Part shown: positions 1 to 10,567 of the stretch, piece after piece | Layout of the letters: each line of letters opens with the position of its first letter | Position numbering within the stretch: the first letter of the stretch is position 1 | DNA from: Polynucleobacter paludilacus | Lineage (GTDB): Bacteria; Pseudomonadota; Gammaproteobacteria; Burkholderiales; Burkholderiaceae | Assembly (NCBI RefSeq): GCF_018687595.1 | Contig: NZ_CP061298.1 | Coordinates: 1,606,876-1,670,875, forward strand | Reading direction: 5' to 3' | Length of the DNA stretch: 64,000 nt | Notes under the pieces: model-generated | The model's database searches: none | Told to the model about the DNA's origin: nothing | Seen by the model: the letters and a program-made list of their open reading frames with translations, nothing else | Translations under genes and position numbers: made by a program

Positions 1-394
1 CATCCTCTTGCAATAAAGCATCTCCTAAAAGCACACGTGTCATACCAGGATTTTTTTCAGCAAAGAATAAAAGCATTTGCAAAATGCCGCGAGCCTGAGC
101 AAGGCCAGACTCTTCTTTTTGGTTAATTTGATTAATCAGCCCAAAGACAGTTTGCTCAATAAAAGCAATTAAGCCTTCAAACATTTGCGCCTTGCTGGCG
201 AAATGACGATAGAGTGCAGCCTCTGAAACTTGAATCTTCGCCGCCAAAGCTGCAGTAGTGACTCGCTCACCTTTGGGGTTTTGCAACATCTCAGCCAGAA
301 CCTGCAATATTTGTAAGCGACGCTCGCCAGGACGCGGACGTTTGCGCGTCTTATCAGCATCCATATTGCTCGCTGGATTCAAAGAATCTGGCAT
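1..394 (-). CDS. slmA: Nucleoid occlusion factor SlmA, TetR family (3' end cut by the window edge)
   Basis: About 131 residues are visible from the ATG at 394; the rest lies beyond base 1. SlmA is a TetR-like DNA-binding protein that stops FtsZ assembling over the nucleoid. A basic N-terminus (residues 15-26, KTRKRPRPGERR) leads into a helix-turn-helix containing VSEAALYRHFASK, the signature also found in E. coli SlmA, followed by an FIE segment and ERNPG-like text (EKNPGMTRVLLGDALL), again as in SlmA. An alternative ATG lies at 364, ten codons in. It is downstream of argB on the same strand with a 21-bp gap, so it probably shares that transcript. Confidence 0.85.
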   Translation of the reverse strand, partial: MPDSLNPASNMDADKTRKRPRPGERRLQILQVLAEMLQNPKGERVTTAALAAKIQVSEAALYRHFASKAQMFEGLIAFIEQTVFGLINQINQKEESGLAQARGILQMLLFFAEKNPGMTRVLLGDALLQED

Positions 395-415
395 CTCTTA
401 TCGCTTATTCAATGT

Positions 416-1318
416 CTATCGAGAACGAATCATCGTTCCGAAAGCTTGCTCAGTCAAAATTTCTAGCAATAGGGAGTGTTCAATTCTGCCATCAATAATA
501 TGAACTGAATTCACACCACTTTTAGCTGCATCTAGCGCAGAGGAAATCTTAGGCAACATGCCCCCAGAAATCGTTCCGTCTGCAAATAATTCATCAATCT
601 CGCGGGCTGTTAAATCCGTCAAGAGCTTGCCATTCTTATCGAGTACGCCAGGAATATTGGTCATCATCACTAATTTCTCGGCATGCAAAATTTCAGCCAT
701 CTTGCCAGCCACCAAATCTGCATTAATGTTGTAGGCTTGACCCTCTTCGCTAAATCCAATTGGGGAAATGACTGGAATAAAAGCATCGTCTTGGAGGGCC
801 TTCACTACCGCAGGATTAATGGCTTCAATCTCACCTACAAAGCCAATATCAATATTCTCACCGCGCTTATTTTCATCAGGTACTAATAGTTTTCTAGCAT
901 GAATTAAGCCACCATCTTTTCCAGTTAAGCCAACTGCTTGACCGCCAAAATGATTAATCAACATCACGATATCTTGTTGCACTTCACCACCTAGAACCCA
1001 CTCAACCACTTCCATGGTTTCTTCATCGGTGACGCGCATACCTTGAATAAAGGTGCCAACTTTGCCAATCTTTTTGAGTGCTTCATCAATCTGTGGTCCG
1101 CCTCCATGAACCACTACCGGGTTCATGCCAACGAGTTTGAGCAAAATCACATCACGTGCAAAACTTTCTTTCAGGCGCTCTTCAACCATCGCATTGCCGC
1201 CGTACTTAATCACAATAGTCTTGCCGTGATATTGGCGAATGTATGGCAATGCTTCGGCCAGAATCTCCGCCTTCAAAATTGGCGGAATATCGGCGAGCGT
1301 AGGCAAGGAATTGGTCAT
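416..1318 (-). CDS. argB: Acetylglutamate kinase
   Basis: ATP-dependent phosphorylation of N-acetylglutamate, the second step of arginine synthesis, in the cytoplasm. The 300-residue length is normal for the family. KYGGNAM at residues 38-44 is the nucleotide-binding start of the amino-acid kinase fold, and VHGGGPQID near 70 is the acetylglutamate-binding glycine-rich segment; GGMLPKI towards the C-terminus is also family-typical. The gene starts 12 bp after dksA and is followed by slmA, all on the minus strand. No C-terminal extension or fusion is seen. Confidence 0.95.
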   Translation of the reverse strand: MTNSLPTLADIPPILKAEILAEALPYIRQYHGKTIVIKYGGNAMVEERLKESFARDVILLKLVGMNPVVVHGGGPQIDEALKKIGKVGTFIQGMRVTDEETMEVVEWVLGGEVQQDIVMLINHFGGQAVGLTGKDGGLIHARKLLVPDENKRGENIDIGFVGEIEAINPAVVKALQDDAFIPVISPIGFSEEGQAYNINADLVAGKMAEILHAEKLVMMTNIPGVLDKNGKLLTDLTAREIDELFADGTISGGMLPKISSALDAAKSGVNSVHIIDGRIEHSLLLEILTEQAFGTMIRSR

Positions 1319-1330
1319 CAGAAAAGCGAT

Positions 1331-1801
1331 TTATTCGCCAAATAGTTTTTGACGCAGCTCGCGACGCTCTTGCGCCTCAAGCGATAAGTTCGCGGTAGGT
1401 CTCGCGATTAAGCGCGATAGGCCAATAGGTTCGCCAGTCTCTTCACACCAGCCGTAGTCTCCTGACTCAATACGGGCCAGGGCTTGCTCAACTTTTTTCA
1501 AGAGTTTGCGTTCGCGATCACGGGTCCGCAATTCAAGCGCATGCTCTTCTTCAATCGTTGCCCGATCAGCTGGATCAGGAACCAAAATGTTTTCACGAAG
1601 ATGCTCGGTAGTCTCCGAAGCATTCTTCAAGATATCGTCTTTGAGGGTTAAAAGCTTTTGACGGAAAAAATCCAATTGAGCGGCATTCATGTACTCCTTC
1701 TCGGACATCTTCATTAAAGTGTCCTCAGTGAGTGGGGCACCTTTAACTGCTTTGCTGGCTGTTTTAGCTGCTGCAGGTTTTGTTGCTGTTTTTACCGTCA
1801 T
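1331..1801 (-). CDS. dksA: RNA polymerase-binding transcription factor DksA, cysteine-poor form
   Basis: DksA enters the RNA polymerase secondary channel and, with ppGpp, resets rRNA and biosynthetic promoters. It has 156 residues with a long coiled coil whose tip is DPADRA (76-81), the acidic tip needed for activity. The C-terminal finger is unusual: the four zinc ligands of E. coli DksA correspond here to Cys119, Thr122, Ser140 and Ala143, so only one cysteine remains and a zinc site is unlikely. Similar cysteine-poor DksA proteins are known, for example DksA2 of Pseudomonas aeruginosa. It sits downstream of a zinc-type COG0523 GTPase and upstream of argB. Confidence 0.93.
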   Translation of the reverse strand: MTVKTATKPAAAKTASKAVKGAPLTEDTLMKMSEKEYMNAAQLDFFRQKLLTLKDDILKNASETTEHLRENILVPDPADRATIEEEHALELRTRDRERKLLKKVEQALARIESGDYGWCEETGEPIGLSRLIARPTANLSLEAQERRELRQKLFGE

Positions 1802-1903
1802 TTCATTCTTTCCTGGGTTTGAAGCATTATTGCCTCATTCTGCCAAAGTTTTGCGACCTTTTATCAATATTTACTGTGGCGGTGGATTGTATCGGAATCC
1901 GGC

Positions 1904-2962
1904 TCAGACCAAGCAGCCTTCTAGGCCAGCCAGCAATGTGTCCTTCGGCAGATCAATCCCAATGAAGACCATGCGGGTTTGTTTAGGCTCAGAGCCCCAA
2001 GGGCCGGCTAAATCGCTGCCCATCATCTGATGAACCCCCTGAAAAACCACCTTGCGGGGGCTCCCCTTGACATATAAGACCCCCTTATAGCGCAGCATCT
2101 TCTCACCAAATACCTCCAAAATGCCGCCCAGGAAGTCTTCTAGCTTTTGATGATCAAAGGGTTTATCACTACGAAATACGAAAGACTGGATGCGATCTGT
2201 GTGTCCTGCGTGCCCATGATGATCGTGTGCATGGTCGTGGTCATGATGATGGTGCTCATGATCATGACTGTGGTCATGCCCACAAGTACTGTGATCATGA
2301 TCTTCTTGCTCCAGAAAATGAGGATCAATGTCTAATTTGGCATTGAGATTGAAGCCTTTGAGGTCCAGCACCGCATTTAAAGGAACAATCCCTTTGGCAA
2401 TCCCCTGAATTGGTGCACGGGGATTCATATGCATTAAGCGATTCTTCAGAGCCTCCACTTCAGCCTGGCTAACCAGATCCGTTTTGGTGATGAAGATTTG
2501 ATCGGCAAAGCCTACCTGTCGCTGAGCCTCTTCATGCTCAGAAAGCTGTTGTTGGCCATGCTTGGCATCCACCAGCGTCACCACTGCGTCTAAGACATAG
2601 TGATCCGCAACATCATCATCCATAAAGAAGGTCTGGGCTACAGGTCCTGGGTTGGCAACCCCCGTAGTTTCAATGACGACCCGATCAAAGCTGATTTTTT
2701 TGTCTTTACGCTCTTGCCAGAGCGCATTGAGGGCCTCAACTAAGTCCCCGCGGATTGTGCAGCAAATGCAGCCATTGCTCATTTGCACAATATTTTCTTG
2801 ATGATCTTGAACCAAAATATCGTTATCGATATTTTCCTCACCAAATTCGTTTTCAATCACGGCAATTTTCTTGCCGTGTTGCTCGGTCAAAATATGTTTG
2901 AGGAGAGTAGTTTTACCGCTGCCTAAAAAGCCGGTCAGGATTGTTACAGGAATTAATGCCAT
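1904..2962 (-). CDS. COG0523 (CobW/ZNG1-type) metal-chaperone GTPase with His-rich region
   Basis: G3E-family GTPase of about 352 residues, thought to load zinc or another metal onto client proteins. GFLGSGKTT (11-19) is the Walker A loop and CICC (65-68) is the family CxCC metal site. A His/Asp-rich stretch of roughly 30 residues (encoded around 2206-2305) links the GTPase and the C-terminal CobW domain and probably stores metal. I place the start at the ATG at 2962; a TTG at 2977 would add five residues. It precedes dksA. The exact metal and client cannot be read from sequence. Confidence 0.9.
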   Translation of the reverse strand: MALIPVTILTGFLGSGKTTLLKHILTEQHGKKIAVIENEFGEENIDNDILVQDHQENIVQMSNGCICCTIRGDLVEALNALWQERKDKKISFDRVVIETTGVANPGPVAQTFFMDDDVADHYVLDAVVTLVDAKHGQQQLSEHEEAQRQVGFADQIFITKTDLVSQAEVEALKNRLMHMNPRAPIQGIAKGIVPLNAVLDLKGFNLNAKLDIDPHFLEQEDHDHSTCGHDHSHDHEHHHHDHDHAHDHHGHAGHTDRIQSFVFRSDKPFDHQKLEDFLGGILEVFGEKMLRYKGVLYVKGSPRKVVFQGVHQMMGSDLAGPWGSEPKQTRMVFIGIDLPKDTLLAGLEGCLV

Positions 2963-3022
2963 CACAGGTCCATTCAAAATTCAGATTTCCCACAAAGGGA
3001 AACTCATATATTACCGAGTTGC

Positions 3023-4015
3023 TTAGCCTTTGCCTACTTTTGCACGTGGGTGGGCTTTGTCATAGGCCTGAGCTAAATGCTGGAAATCCAAAGAGGTATA
3101 AATTTGGGTACTGGCGATACTGGCATGACCCAACATCTCCTGCACCGCCCTTAAATCTTGGGATGATTGCAAAACGTGACTAGCGAAGCTGTGCCGCATC
3201 ATATGAGGATGCACATGGGTTGGAAGCCCCGCCCTCATCGCCAGGCTTTTCAGGCGTGATTGAACTGTTCTAGGTGATAGGCGAACCCCATTAGCTGAGA
3301 TAAACAAGGCGATTGATTGAGTGGCATGAGGTGATGCATCACGCAGATCTCTCCAGGCCTTCAAGGAGCTCATGGCAGGGACGCCCACCGGGACAGAGCG
3401 TCGCTTACCACCCTTTCCTAATACTGTCACCTCAGCAGCATTCCAGTCCAGCCAGCCAGCCGACTCCTGTTGGCGATCCTTGCTCTGCAATACATCAATC
3501 CCCAACAACTCTGAAAGACGCAATCCCGATGAATACAGAAGATCGATTAGCGCTGCATCACGAACGGTTTCCAAATCGTTTTTCTCTTGAGCCTCACGCA
3601 CTGCCTGATTAACCAAAGCCAAAGCCTGCTCAACGGAGAGCGCTTTGGGTAATGACTTCAATCGCTTGGGGGCTTTGACATCGTCTACAGGATTGACAAG
3701 CAAACTGTGCTTTGCTGAACGCGCATCCTTCTCAGTTATCCAGTCGAACCATCCTCGCCATGCAGAAAGCGCCCTAGCAATAGTTCTGGATGATTTGCCT
3801 TTGGCATGTAACTTACCCGCCCAGCGTCGAATATGCGCATTGCTGACTTTCAGTAATTCAACAGCATCCTCAACAGCAAAATTTTGCAGAGTAGAAAGAT
3901 CTTGGCCATACGCCTTTAGCGTATGTGGTGAAAGTTGACGTAATACATGTAGCTCATGCAAATACTCTTGCATCAGCGGATGAAGCGGCTGAGTTTCAGC
4001 TGCCGCTGTCTTCAT
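3023..4015 (-). CDS. xerC: Tyrosine recombinase XerC
   Basis: With XerD, XerC resolves chromosome dimers at dif. In the 330-residue protein from the ATG at 4015, the N-terminal SAM-like core-binding domain covers about 10-110. The catalytic residues are all present: Arg166 (SGLRLSEL), Lys201, His271 and Arg274 (HMMRHSF), His297 (LGHAS) and nucleophile Tyr306 (QIYTSL). It is joined to the DUF484 gene with a 20-bp overlap; the DUF484-xerC pairing is common in proteobacteria and supports XerC over a phage integrase. A TTG at 4057 is an alternative start but would deepen the overlap. Confidence 0.93.
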   Translation of the reverse strand: MKTAAAETQPLHPLMQEYLHELHVLRQLSPHTLKAYGQDLSTLQNFAVEDAVELLKVSNAHIRRWAGKLHAKGKSSRTIARALSAWRGWFDWITEKDARSAKHSLLVNPVDDVKAPKRLKSLPKALSVEQALALVNQAVREAQEKNDLETVRDAALIDLLYSSGLRLSELLGIDVLQSKDRQQESAGWLDWNAAEVTVLGKGGKRRSVPVGVPAMSSLKAWRDLRDASPHATQSIALFISANGVRLSPRTVQSRLKSLAMRAGLPTHVHPHMMRHSFASHVLQSSQDLRAVQEMLGHASIASTQIYTSLDFQHLAQAYDKAHPRAKVGKG

Positions 4016-4670
4016 ATGCTTTAACACGGTCCAAAGCTGCAGCAGTGAGTTCTGCAATCTGCTTTAAATAGAAGGCGCCCATATCTGCCGTAAAACGGGT
4101 TTCATCCTTGCTAGCCAACAGCAGGACAGCTGGAGAGTGAGGAGTTGACGCGTGTTTCGCAATTGGTAGGCCAATGGCAACCATACTTTGCCATGCTGGA
4201 TCAATTGCTGTTTGCGTTGCCAACAAATCTACGCTTGCCGCTGCCAATTCTTTTGCAGATCCGCACAAGGGCGTGTCGATCCAAGGACCGAATGCAGAAT
4301 GGGGTGAGAGCAGTTGGGCGCTGTCGACCTCAAAGACTTCTGCCAATCCAATCGTTACTGCACTCTCGACCTCAGCCTTAGTATTAGCACGCATCAATTG
4401 CAACAACCAAGCAACGAGTGCCTGCTGGGTTTTGTCATTACGGCTACCAAAATAAAGCATCTCACTTAAGCGACGATTCAATTCTTGGTTTTGTGTGCGC
4501 AGCAGAGTCATCTGCCGCTCTTGTAAAGAAATCGCGCGATCTTCGTGCGGATGCTTGAGGCGAATCTCATTTAATAGATTGGCGTAGCGCTCAAAGAAAC
4601 CAGGGGTTGCTCGTAACCACTCTGCTACTAATTCTTCTTGCTCGGCTTGTTTGCTATCAATTACGCTCAT
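3996..4670 (-). CDS. DUF484 family protein
   Basis: A 224-residue cytoplasmic protein of the DUF484 family, GAF-like in fold, of unknown molecular role. The N-terminus (VAEWLRATPGFFERYANLL) and the following helical LQERQMTLLRTQN segment are characteristic, and the C-terminal two-thirds looks GAF-like. It is encoded directly upstream of xerC and overlaps it, as in many gammaproteobacteria, which hints at a role linked to chromosome processing, but that is inference only. Confidence 0.85.
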   Translation of the reverse strand: MSVIDSKQAEQEELVAEWLRATPGFFERYANLLNEIRLKHPHEDRAISLQERQMTLLRTQNQELNRRLSEMLYFGSRNDKTQQALVAWLLQLMRANTKAEVESAVTIGLAEVFEVDSAQLLSPHSAFGPWIDTPLCGSAKELAAASVDLLATQTAIDPAWQSMVAIGLPIAKHASTPHSPAVLLLASKDETRFTADMGAFYLKQIAELTAAALDRVKAYEDSGS

Positions 4671-4693
4671 CTATCTATCTCTCTGTTTTCTCT

Positions 4694-6166
4694 TTAGCTT
4701 AACTTCTTACGTAACAGCTCATTGACTTGGCCTGGATTCGCTTTACCTTGGGAGACTTTCATGATTTGTCCGACCAAAGCATTAAAAGCCTTTTCTTTTC
4801 CAGAGCGGAACTCTTCAACCGATTTTTGATTGGCTGCCAATACCGCATCAATGATTGCCTCTAAGGCACCGCTATCGCTAATTTGTTTTAAGCCTTTAGC
4901 TTCAATAATTTGATCAACTGAGCTAACGGGTTTTCCAGAGAGCGCTTCCTCCCAAAGGATTGCAAATATATCTTTAGCAATCTTGTTAGAGATGGTGCCA
5001 TCAGCAACCCGTTGTAATAAGGGAGCAAGGTGAGTCGCCTGCAGCGGTGAAGCGGCGGCAGAGATGCCAGCGCGATTGAGTGAAGAAGCAAATTCACCAG
5101 CAATTAAATTGGCAGCGGCCTTAGCTAATGGCTTGCCAACAATTGCTAGTAAGGCTTCAAATAAGTTAGCTGTGTCGCGATCTTGTGTGAGTAGCTGCGC
5201 ATCGTAAGCACTCAAGCCGAACTCGCTTTGCCATTGCTGGCGTAGCTGAGCAGGCAATGCTGGCATCGTTTCACGGACTGCTGCAATCCAAGCATCATCA
5301 ATGATGACTGGCAATAAATCGGGGTCAGGAAAGTAGCGATAATCATTGGCATCTTCTTTGCTGCGCATGCTGCGAGTCTCACCGCGATCAGGATCATAGA
5401 GACGCGTCTCTTGCACCACCGTGCCGCCATCTTCAATCAACTCGATTTGACGCCGAATCTCATACTGAATAGCTTCTTCTAAAAAACGGAAGGAGTTGAG
5501 ATTTTTAATCTCACAGCGTGTACCAAATTCTTTTTGTCCCACTGGTCGAACTGAAACGTTGGCGTCACAACGGAAAGAACCTTCTTGCATATTGCCGTCA
5601 CATACTCCTAGCCACACCACCAAACCATGCAAAGTTTTAGCATACGCAACCGCTTCTGCAGCACTGCGCATCACTGGCTCAGTGACGATTTCCAATAAAG
5701 GAGTACCAGCACGATTCAGATCGATGCCGCTAGAAGCTTCGCCATGGGGGCCAATAAAGCCCTCCTCATGCACAGACTTGCCTGCGTCTTCTTCAAGATG
5801 AGCGCGGGTCAATTCAATTACTTTGACTTCATCGCCAACTAAGATTTCTAAGTGACCGCCCAAGACTACCGGAATTTCATACTGACTAATTTGGTAGCCT
5901 TTCGGTAAGTCAGGATAGAAATAATTCTTGCGGGCAAAAATACTAGCCGGCGCAATCTTGGCTCCAATTGATAAGCCAAATCGAATGGCATGCTCGACAG
6001 CAGCGCGGTTCAGTACCGGCAAGACACCAGGCAAGGCCAAATCAACTGGACAGGCTTGTGTGTTTGGTCCAGCACCAAAGCGTGTGCTCGCGCCACTAAA
6101 AATTTTGGATTGGGTTTGTAACTGCGTGTGGGTCTCTAGCCCGATAACAACTTCCCATTGCATCAT
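4694..6166 (-). CDS. gatB: Asp-tRNA(Asn)/Glu-tRNA(Gln) amidotransferase subunit B
   Basis: GatB binds the mischarged tRNA and phosphorylates its Glu/Asp before amidation by GatA. About 490 residues, normal for the family. The N-terminal [13 protein letters not shown] and [15 protein letters not shown] motifs and the [12 protein letters not shown] segment are diagnostic, with the helical YqeY-like tail at the C-terminus. The ATG at 6166 overlaps the gatA stop as ATGA, which decides the start; a second ATG follows at 6163. Last gene of gatCAB, indicating that Gln-tRNA and possibly Asn-tRNA are made by transamidation. Confidence 0.96.
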   Translation of the reverse strand: MMQWEVVIGLETHTQLQTQSKIFSGASTRFGAGPNTQACPVDLALPGVLPVLNRAAVEHAIRFGLSIGAKIAPASIFARKNYFYPDLPKGYQISQYEIPVVLGGHLEILVGDEVKVIELTRAHLEEDAGKSVHEEGFIGPHGEASSGIDLNRAGTPLLEIVTEPVMRSAAEAVAYAKTLHGLVVWLGVCDGNMQEGSFRCDANVSVRPVGQKEFGTRCEIKNLNSFRFLEEAIQYEIRRQIELIEDGGTVVQETRLYDPDRGETRSMRSKEDANDYRYFPDPDLLPVIIDDAWIAAVRETMPALPAQLRQQWQSEFGLSAYDAQLLTQDRDTANLFEALLAIVGKPLAKAAANLIAGEFASSLNRAGISAAASPLQATHLAPLLQRVADGTISNKIAKDIFAILWEEALSGKPVSSVDQIIEAKGLKQISDSGALEAIIDAVLAANQKSVEEFRSGKEKAFNALVGQIMKVSQGKANPGQVNELLRKKLS

Positions 6167-7680
6167 GCCACCTCGCTTGCTTGACGCAAATGCCAATCAC
6201 TGGCTTGCTGGTAGTGGTGAGCAACTTGCAATAAGCGAGCTTCAGAAAAATAATTACCAATCAACTGCATGCCAATTGGTAAATTCTGTGAATTAAATCC
6301 GCAAGGAGCGCTCATTGCTGGGAGTCCCGCTAGATTTGCCGACAAGGTATAGATATCTTCTAAATACATCTGCAAGGGGTCTTTTGACTTTGCGCCTAGA
6401 CGCCAAGCAACATCCGGCGCGACTGGACCCAGAATCACATCGCAACTCTGAAATGCGGTTTGGAAATCAGCGGCAATAATCCGCCGAATTTTTTGAGCCT
6501 GTAAATAATAAGCATCGTAATAACCATGAGACAACACATAGGCACCAATCAAAATACGGCGCTTAACCTCAGCACCAAAACCTTCAGTGCGAGATTTTTT
6601 ATACATGTCATTGAGATCGCGATACTCACTGGCGCGATAGCCATAACGCACACCATCAAAGCGGCTTAGGTTGCTTGAAGCTTCCGCAGGCGCCAAAACG
6701 TAATAGACCGGGATAGACAACTTGGTCTTTGGCAGGCTGACTTCGATTATCTGGGCGCCCAAACTTTCTAATAATTTTGCTGCCGCCTGGACAGACTTGG
6801 CGACCTCTTCGGATAGCCCTGCTGCAAAAAATTCTGCCGGCATGCCAATCCGCAAACCTTCTAAGGGTTTTGCAGGGTTTGCATTTCCTGCGCGCCAATC
6901 CTGCTGGAGATAACGGCTGTAATCCTCGCCAGAATCTGCCAAAGAAGTCGAGTCGCGCGGATCGTGCGACGACATCGCTGAAAGCAATAATGCGCAGTCT
7001 TCGGCACTTTTTCCCATTGGCCCAGCTTGATCGAGGGAAGAGGCGTAAGCAATCATCCCGTAACGGGATACACGCCCATAACTTGGTTTAATGCCGGTCA
7101 ATCCACAAAAAGCTGCAGGCTGACGAATGGATCCACCAGTATCGGTACCGGTCGCAATCGGCGCCAGACCAGCGGCTACAGCTGCAGCCGAACCGCCTGA
7201 TGAGCCTCCCGCCACACATTCTGTATTCCAGGGGTTCAAAACTGGGCCGTAAGCGGAGTTTTCATTGGATGAGCCCATGGCGAACTCATCCATATTGGTC
7301 TTGCCCAGGCAAACCATTCCAGCCCCATGACCATTGGCCTGGTCTGGAATGCCCAGATTAGCAACCACAGTGGCATCAAACGGACTTTGGTAGTTTTCCA
7401 GCATTTTTGAGGCTGCAGTGGACTTCCAGCCCCTCGTTACAAAGACATCTTTGTGGGCAATAGGAATACCCGTTAATTTACTGGCCTTACCTGCGGCCCT
7501 TAAGGAGTCGGCCTGGGCAGCTTGCGCAAGGCTAAGCTCGGGATTCACGTCTAAATAAGCGTTGAATGCCTTACCCGCTGAAATGCGACTTAAAAAGTAC
7601 TGCGTTAGCTCGGCACTAGAAACCTCTTTGGCTTCCAGAGCCTTTGCCATCAGGGTGATCGGGGTTTTATGCCAACTCAT
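6163..7680 (-). CDS. gatA: Asp-tRNA(Asn)/Glu-tRNA(Gln) amidotransferase subunit A
   Basis: Amidase-family subunit that releases ammonia from glutamine and passes it to GatB. 505 residues. The amidase signature is present as [14 protein letters not shown] with the cis-Ser/Ser pair ([10 protein letters not shown]), and the catalytic Lys is in [10 protein letters not shown]. It overlaps gatC upstream and gatB downstream by 4 bp each, so translation of the three subunits is probably coupled. Nothing looks truncated. Confidence 0.96.
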   Translation of the reverse strand: MSWHKTPITLMAKALEAKEVSSAELTQYFLSRISAGKAFNAYLDVNPELSLAQAAQADSLRAAGKASKLTGIPIAHKDVFVTRGWKSTAASKMLENYQSPFDATVVANLGIPDQANGHGAGMVCLGKTNMDEFAMGSSNENSAYGPVLNPWNTECVAGGSSGGSAAAVAAGLAPIATGTDTGGSIRQPAAFCGLTGIKPSYGRVSRYGMIAYASSLDQAGPMGKSAEDCALLLSAMSSHDPRDSTSLADSGEDYSRYLQQDWRAGNANPAKPLEGLRIGMPAEFFAAGLSEEVAKSVQAAAKLLESLGAQIIEVSLPKTKLSIPVYYVLAPAEASSNLSRFDGVRYGYRASEYRDLNDMYKKSRTEGFGAEVKRRILIGAYVLSHGYYDAYYLQAQKIRRIIAADFQTAFQSCDVILGPVAPDVAWRLGAKSKDPLQMYLEDIYTLSANLAGLPAMSAPCGFNSQNLPIGMQLIGNYFSEARLLQVAHHYQQASDWHLRQASEVA

Positions 7681-7970
7681 TCAATCACCTTGGGAACTAA
7701 GAAATAGCCGTCTTGTTGCGCTGGCGCAGAAAGCATATTTTCCGCACGATGGTCGGATTCGGTGACCCGATCCACCCTCAAAGCCTGGGCTAACTCACGC
7801 AAAAAGAGGATAGGGTGCGCCAAAGGCTCTAGCCCCGCAGTATCTACGGCCTGCATCTCCTCCACTAGAGAAAAAACAGCTTGTAGCTGGGGCAAAATTC
7901 CCTCAGCTTCTGTAGGATTTAATTCCAGTCTAGATAAGTGCGCAATGCGCTGAACATCGTCAAGTTTCAT
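7677..7970 (-). CDS. gatC: Asp-tRNA(Asn)/Glu-tRNA(Gln) amidotransferase subunit C
   Basis: Small 97-residue belt subunit that stabilises the GatA-GatB pair. The start [17 protein letters not shown] and the [12 protein letters not shown] segment with RVDRVTE are typical of GatC. First gene of gatCAB; it is divergent from mreB across 61 bp (7971-8031), where both promoters must lie. An AT-rich tatatatattta run in that gap is the only candidate -10 region I see. Confidence 0.95.
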   Translation of the reverse strand: MKLDDVQRIAHLSRLELNPTEAEGILPQLQAVFSLVEEMQAVDTAGLEPLAHPILFLRELAQALRVDRVTESDHRAENMLSAPAQQDGYFLVPKVIE

Positions 7971-8007
7971 GAGGCGCTAGAGTATCATTCCTATATATAT
8001 TTATTAA

Positions 8008-9075
<1,068 letters not shown>

Positions 9076-9099
9076 ACACTTCTCACATCGATCAGGGCA

Positions 9100-10038
9100 T
9101 TGCAATATAGCGCTCCACCTCTTTTTAGACAAGGCATTCCGGCCTTAGTCAAATTGATCGTCTGTCTTTCAATCAGCATTGCACTGATGCTGATTGACTA
9201 TCGATTCAAGACACTGGATCCGATTCGCAATAAAGTGAATTGGGTTTTGCGTCCCCTCGAGTACATCATGCTCACGCCCCGCAATGTGTATCAAGCCAGC
9301 ACCGATTACTTCACTACGCGCGGTACGCTAGAGCAAGAAAATCAAGTTTTCAAAGCACGTCAAGCTGAACTTGCGTTGCTGGCAAATCAATCTGAGTTTT
9401 TATTGATTGAGAATCAAAATCTTCGCCAGCTCATGGATTTACAAAAGCAGCTTGCGTTCAAAACACTTCCCGTAGAAATTCTCTTTAATCCACCCAATCC
9501 AATTTCTCAACGCGTAGTAATTAATCGTGGAAGTGACGATGAATTGAAGCTCGGCAATCCAATTGCAAATGATGCCGGCATACTGGGTCAAGTAGTGCGT
9601 TTATATGATCACTCAGCTGAAGTTTCGCTCCTAGAGGACCGCGACTTTGCGGTGCCAGTCCAAGTGGCTCGCAATGGCTTACGCGCTGCTGTTTTTGGTG
9701 CTGGTCGCGGCAATCCACTAGAACTTCGTTACCTCCCTGTTGCCAGCGATTTAGAAGTGGGTGACATCTTGATTACTTCTGGTATCGATGGGGTATATCC
9801 TCCCGGCTTTGCCGTTGCTGTCATTAGCCGTATCGAGCGCAATACCGAGAAGAACTCATCGAATGTATTTTGTGTGCCCATAGCTGCTGTTAATCGCTAC
9901 CGTCAGGCACTAGCCTTCCTTTACGACCCTCAGTGGGATGCTAAGGCGCCCAATCTCAATAGTAAGTTTGGTGGAAATGCAGCAACGACGAACACCGCAC
10001 CAGGGCGTCGCCAAACCCGCTCCAGGGGGATGCCATGA
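9100..10038 (+). CDS. mreC: Rod-shape determining protein MreC
   Basis: Bitopic inner-membrane scaffold of the elongasome; 312 residues. One N-terminal transmembrane helix (about 14-34), a coiled-coil stretch (LEQENQVFKARQAELALLANQ) and the two periplasmic beta-barrel domains, including GILGQVVRLYDHSAEVSLL. The C-terminus is a low-complexity Asn/Thr/Arg tail. Translation starts at a TTG (9100) with an AGGG-like site a few bases upstream; I find no in-frame ATG nearby. It lies 24 bp after mreB and overlaps mreD by 4 bp. Confidence 0.93.
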   Translation: MQYSAPPLFRQGIPALVKLIVCLSISIALMLIDYRFKTLDPIRNKVNWVLRPLEYIMLTPRNVYQASTDYFTTRGTLEQENQVFKARQAELALLANQSEFLLIENQNLRQLMDLQKQLAFKTLPVEILFNPPNPISQRVVINRGSDDELKLGNPIANDAGILGQVVRLYDHSAEVSLLEDRDFAVPVQVARNGLRAAVFGAGRGNPLELRYLPVASDLEVGDILITSGIDGVYPPGFAVAVISRIERNTEKNSSNVFCVPIAAVNRYRQALAFLYDPQWDAKAPNLNSKFGGNAATTNTAPGRRQTRSRGMP

Positions 10039-10559
10039 TCGATCTTGAAAGCGGATACATTCTGCGGCCGGTTAATCCGGTATTTATTTACTTTAGTTTG
10101 TTTTGTGCCCTGTTACTCAACCTACTTCCGATTGGCAACTATGGATGGGTGCCAGACTGGCTAATCGTATGCATTATTTTTTGGAATATTCATCAACACC
10201 GCTACATCGGCGTGACTTGGGCATTTATTTTCGGCCTTCTCATGGATGTCCACAACTCGGATTTGCTGGGCTTACATGCCTTTAGTTATGCACTAGTCGC
10301 GTATATCGCAATTGCTTGGCAAAAGCGGATCGTAGCCCTGAGTGTGGCATCTCAAGCGCTCCATCTCTTGCCGATCTTTTTACTAGTAGCGTTATTTCCT
10401 TTGATCATGCATTGGATCTTGAGCGGAGAAATCATTTGGTGGGCACTTACTGGTGCAATTCAAGCCTTTATTGAGACCCTGCTGTGGCCGCTCGCAACAC
10501 GTATTCTGCTCGCACCTCAGCGCAGACCGATAGACATAGATCACACTCGGCCACTTTAA
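10035..10559 (+). CDS. mreD: Rod-shape determining protein MreD
   Basis: Polytopic inner-membrane partner of MreC; 174 residues with about five hydrophobic helices. The YSLFCALLLNLLP start and the LGLHAFSYALVAYIA segment fit the family. The ATG overlaps the mreC stop (ATGA), giving coupled translation. The last residues are hydrophilic and the gene ends 8 bp before the mrdA ATG. Confidence 0.92.
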   Translation: MIDLESGYILRPVNPVFIYFSLFCALLLNLLPIGNYGWVPDWLIVCIIFWNIHQHRYIGVTWAFIFGLLMDVHNSDLLGLHAFSYALVAYIAIAWQKRIVALSVASQALHLLPIFLLVALFPLIMHWILSGEIIWWALTGAIQAFIETLLWPLATRILLAPQRRPIDIDHTRPL

Positions 10560-10567
10560 GAAGCTGC

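Noticed and set aside
2140..2335. Reading frames opposite or in other frames of the His-rich COG0523 segment
   Set aside because: They reflect the repeated CAT/CAC codons; the GTPase frame is conserved on both sides.
3023..4015. The xerC gene as an integrase for the array
   Set aside because: Its linkage to DUF484 and its core-gene context indicate the housekeeping dimer-resolution enzyme.
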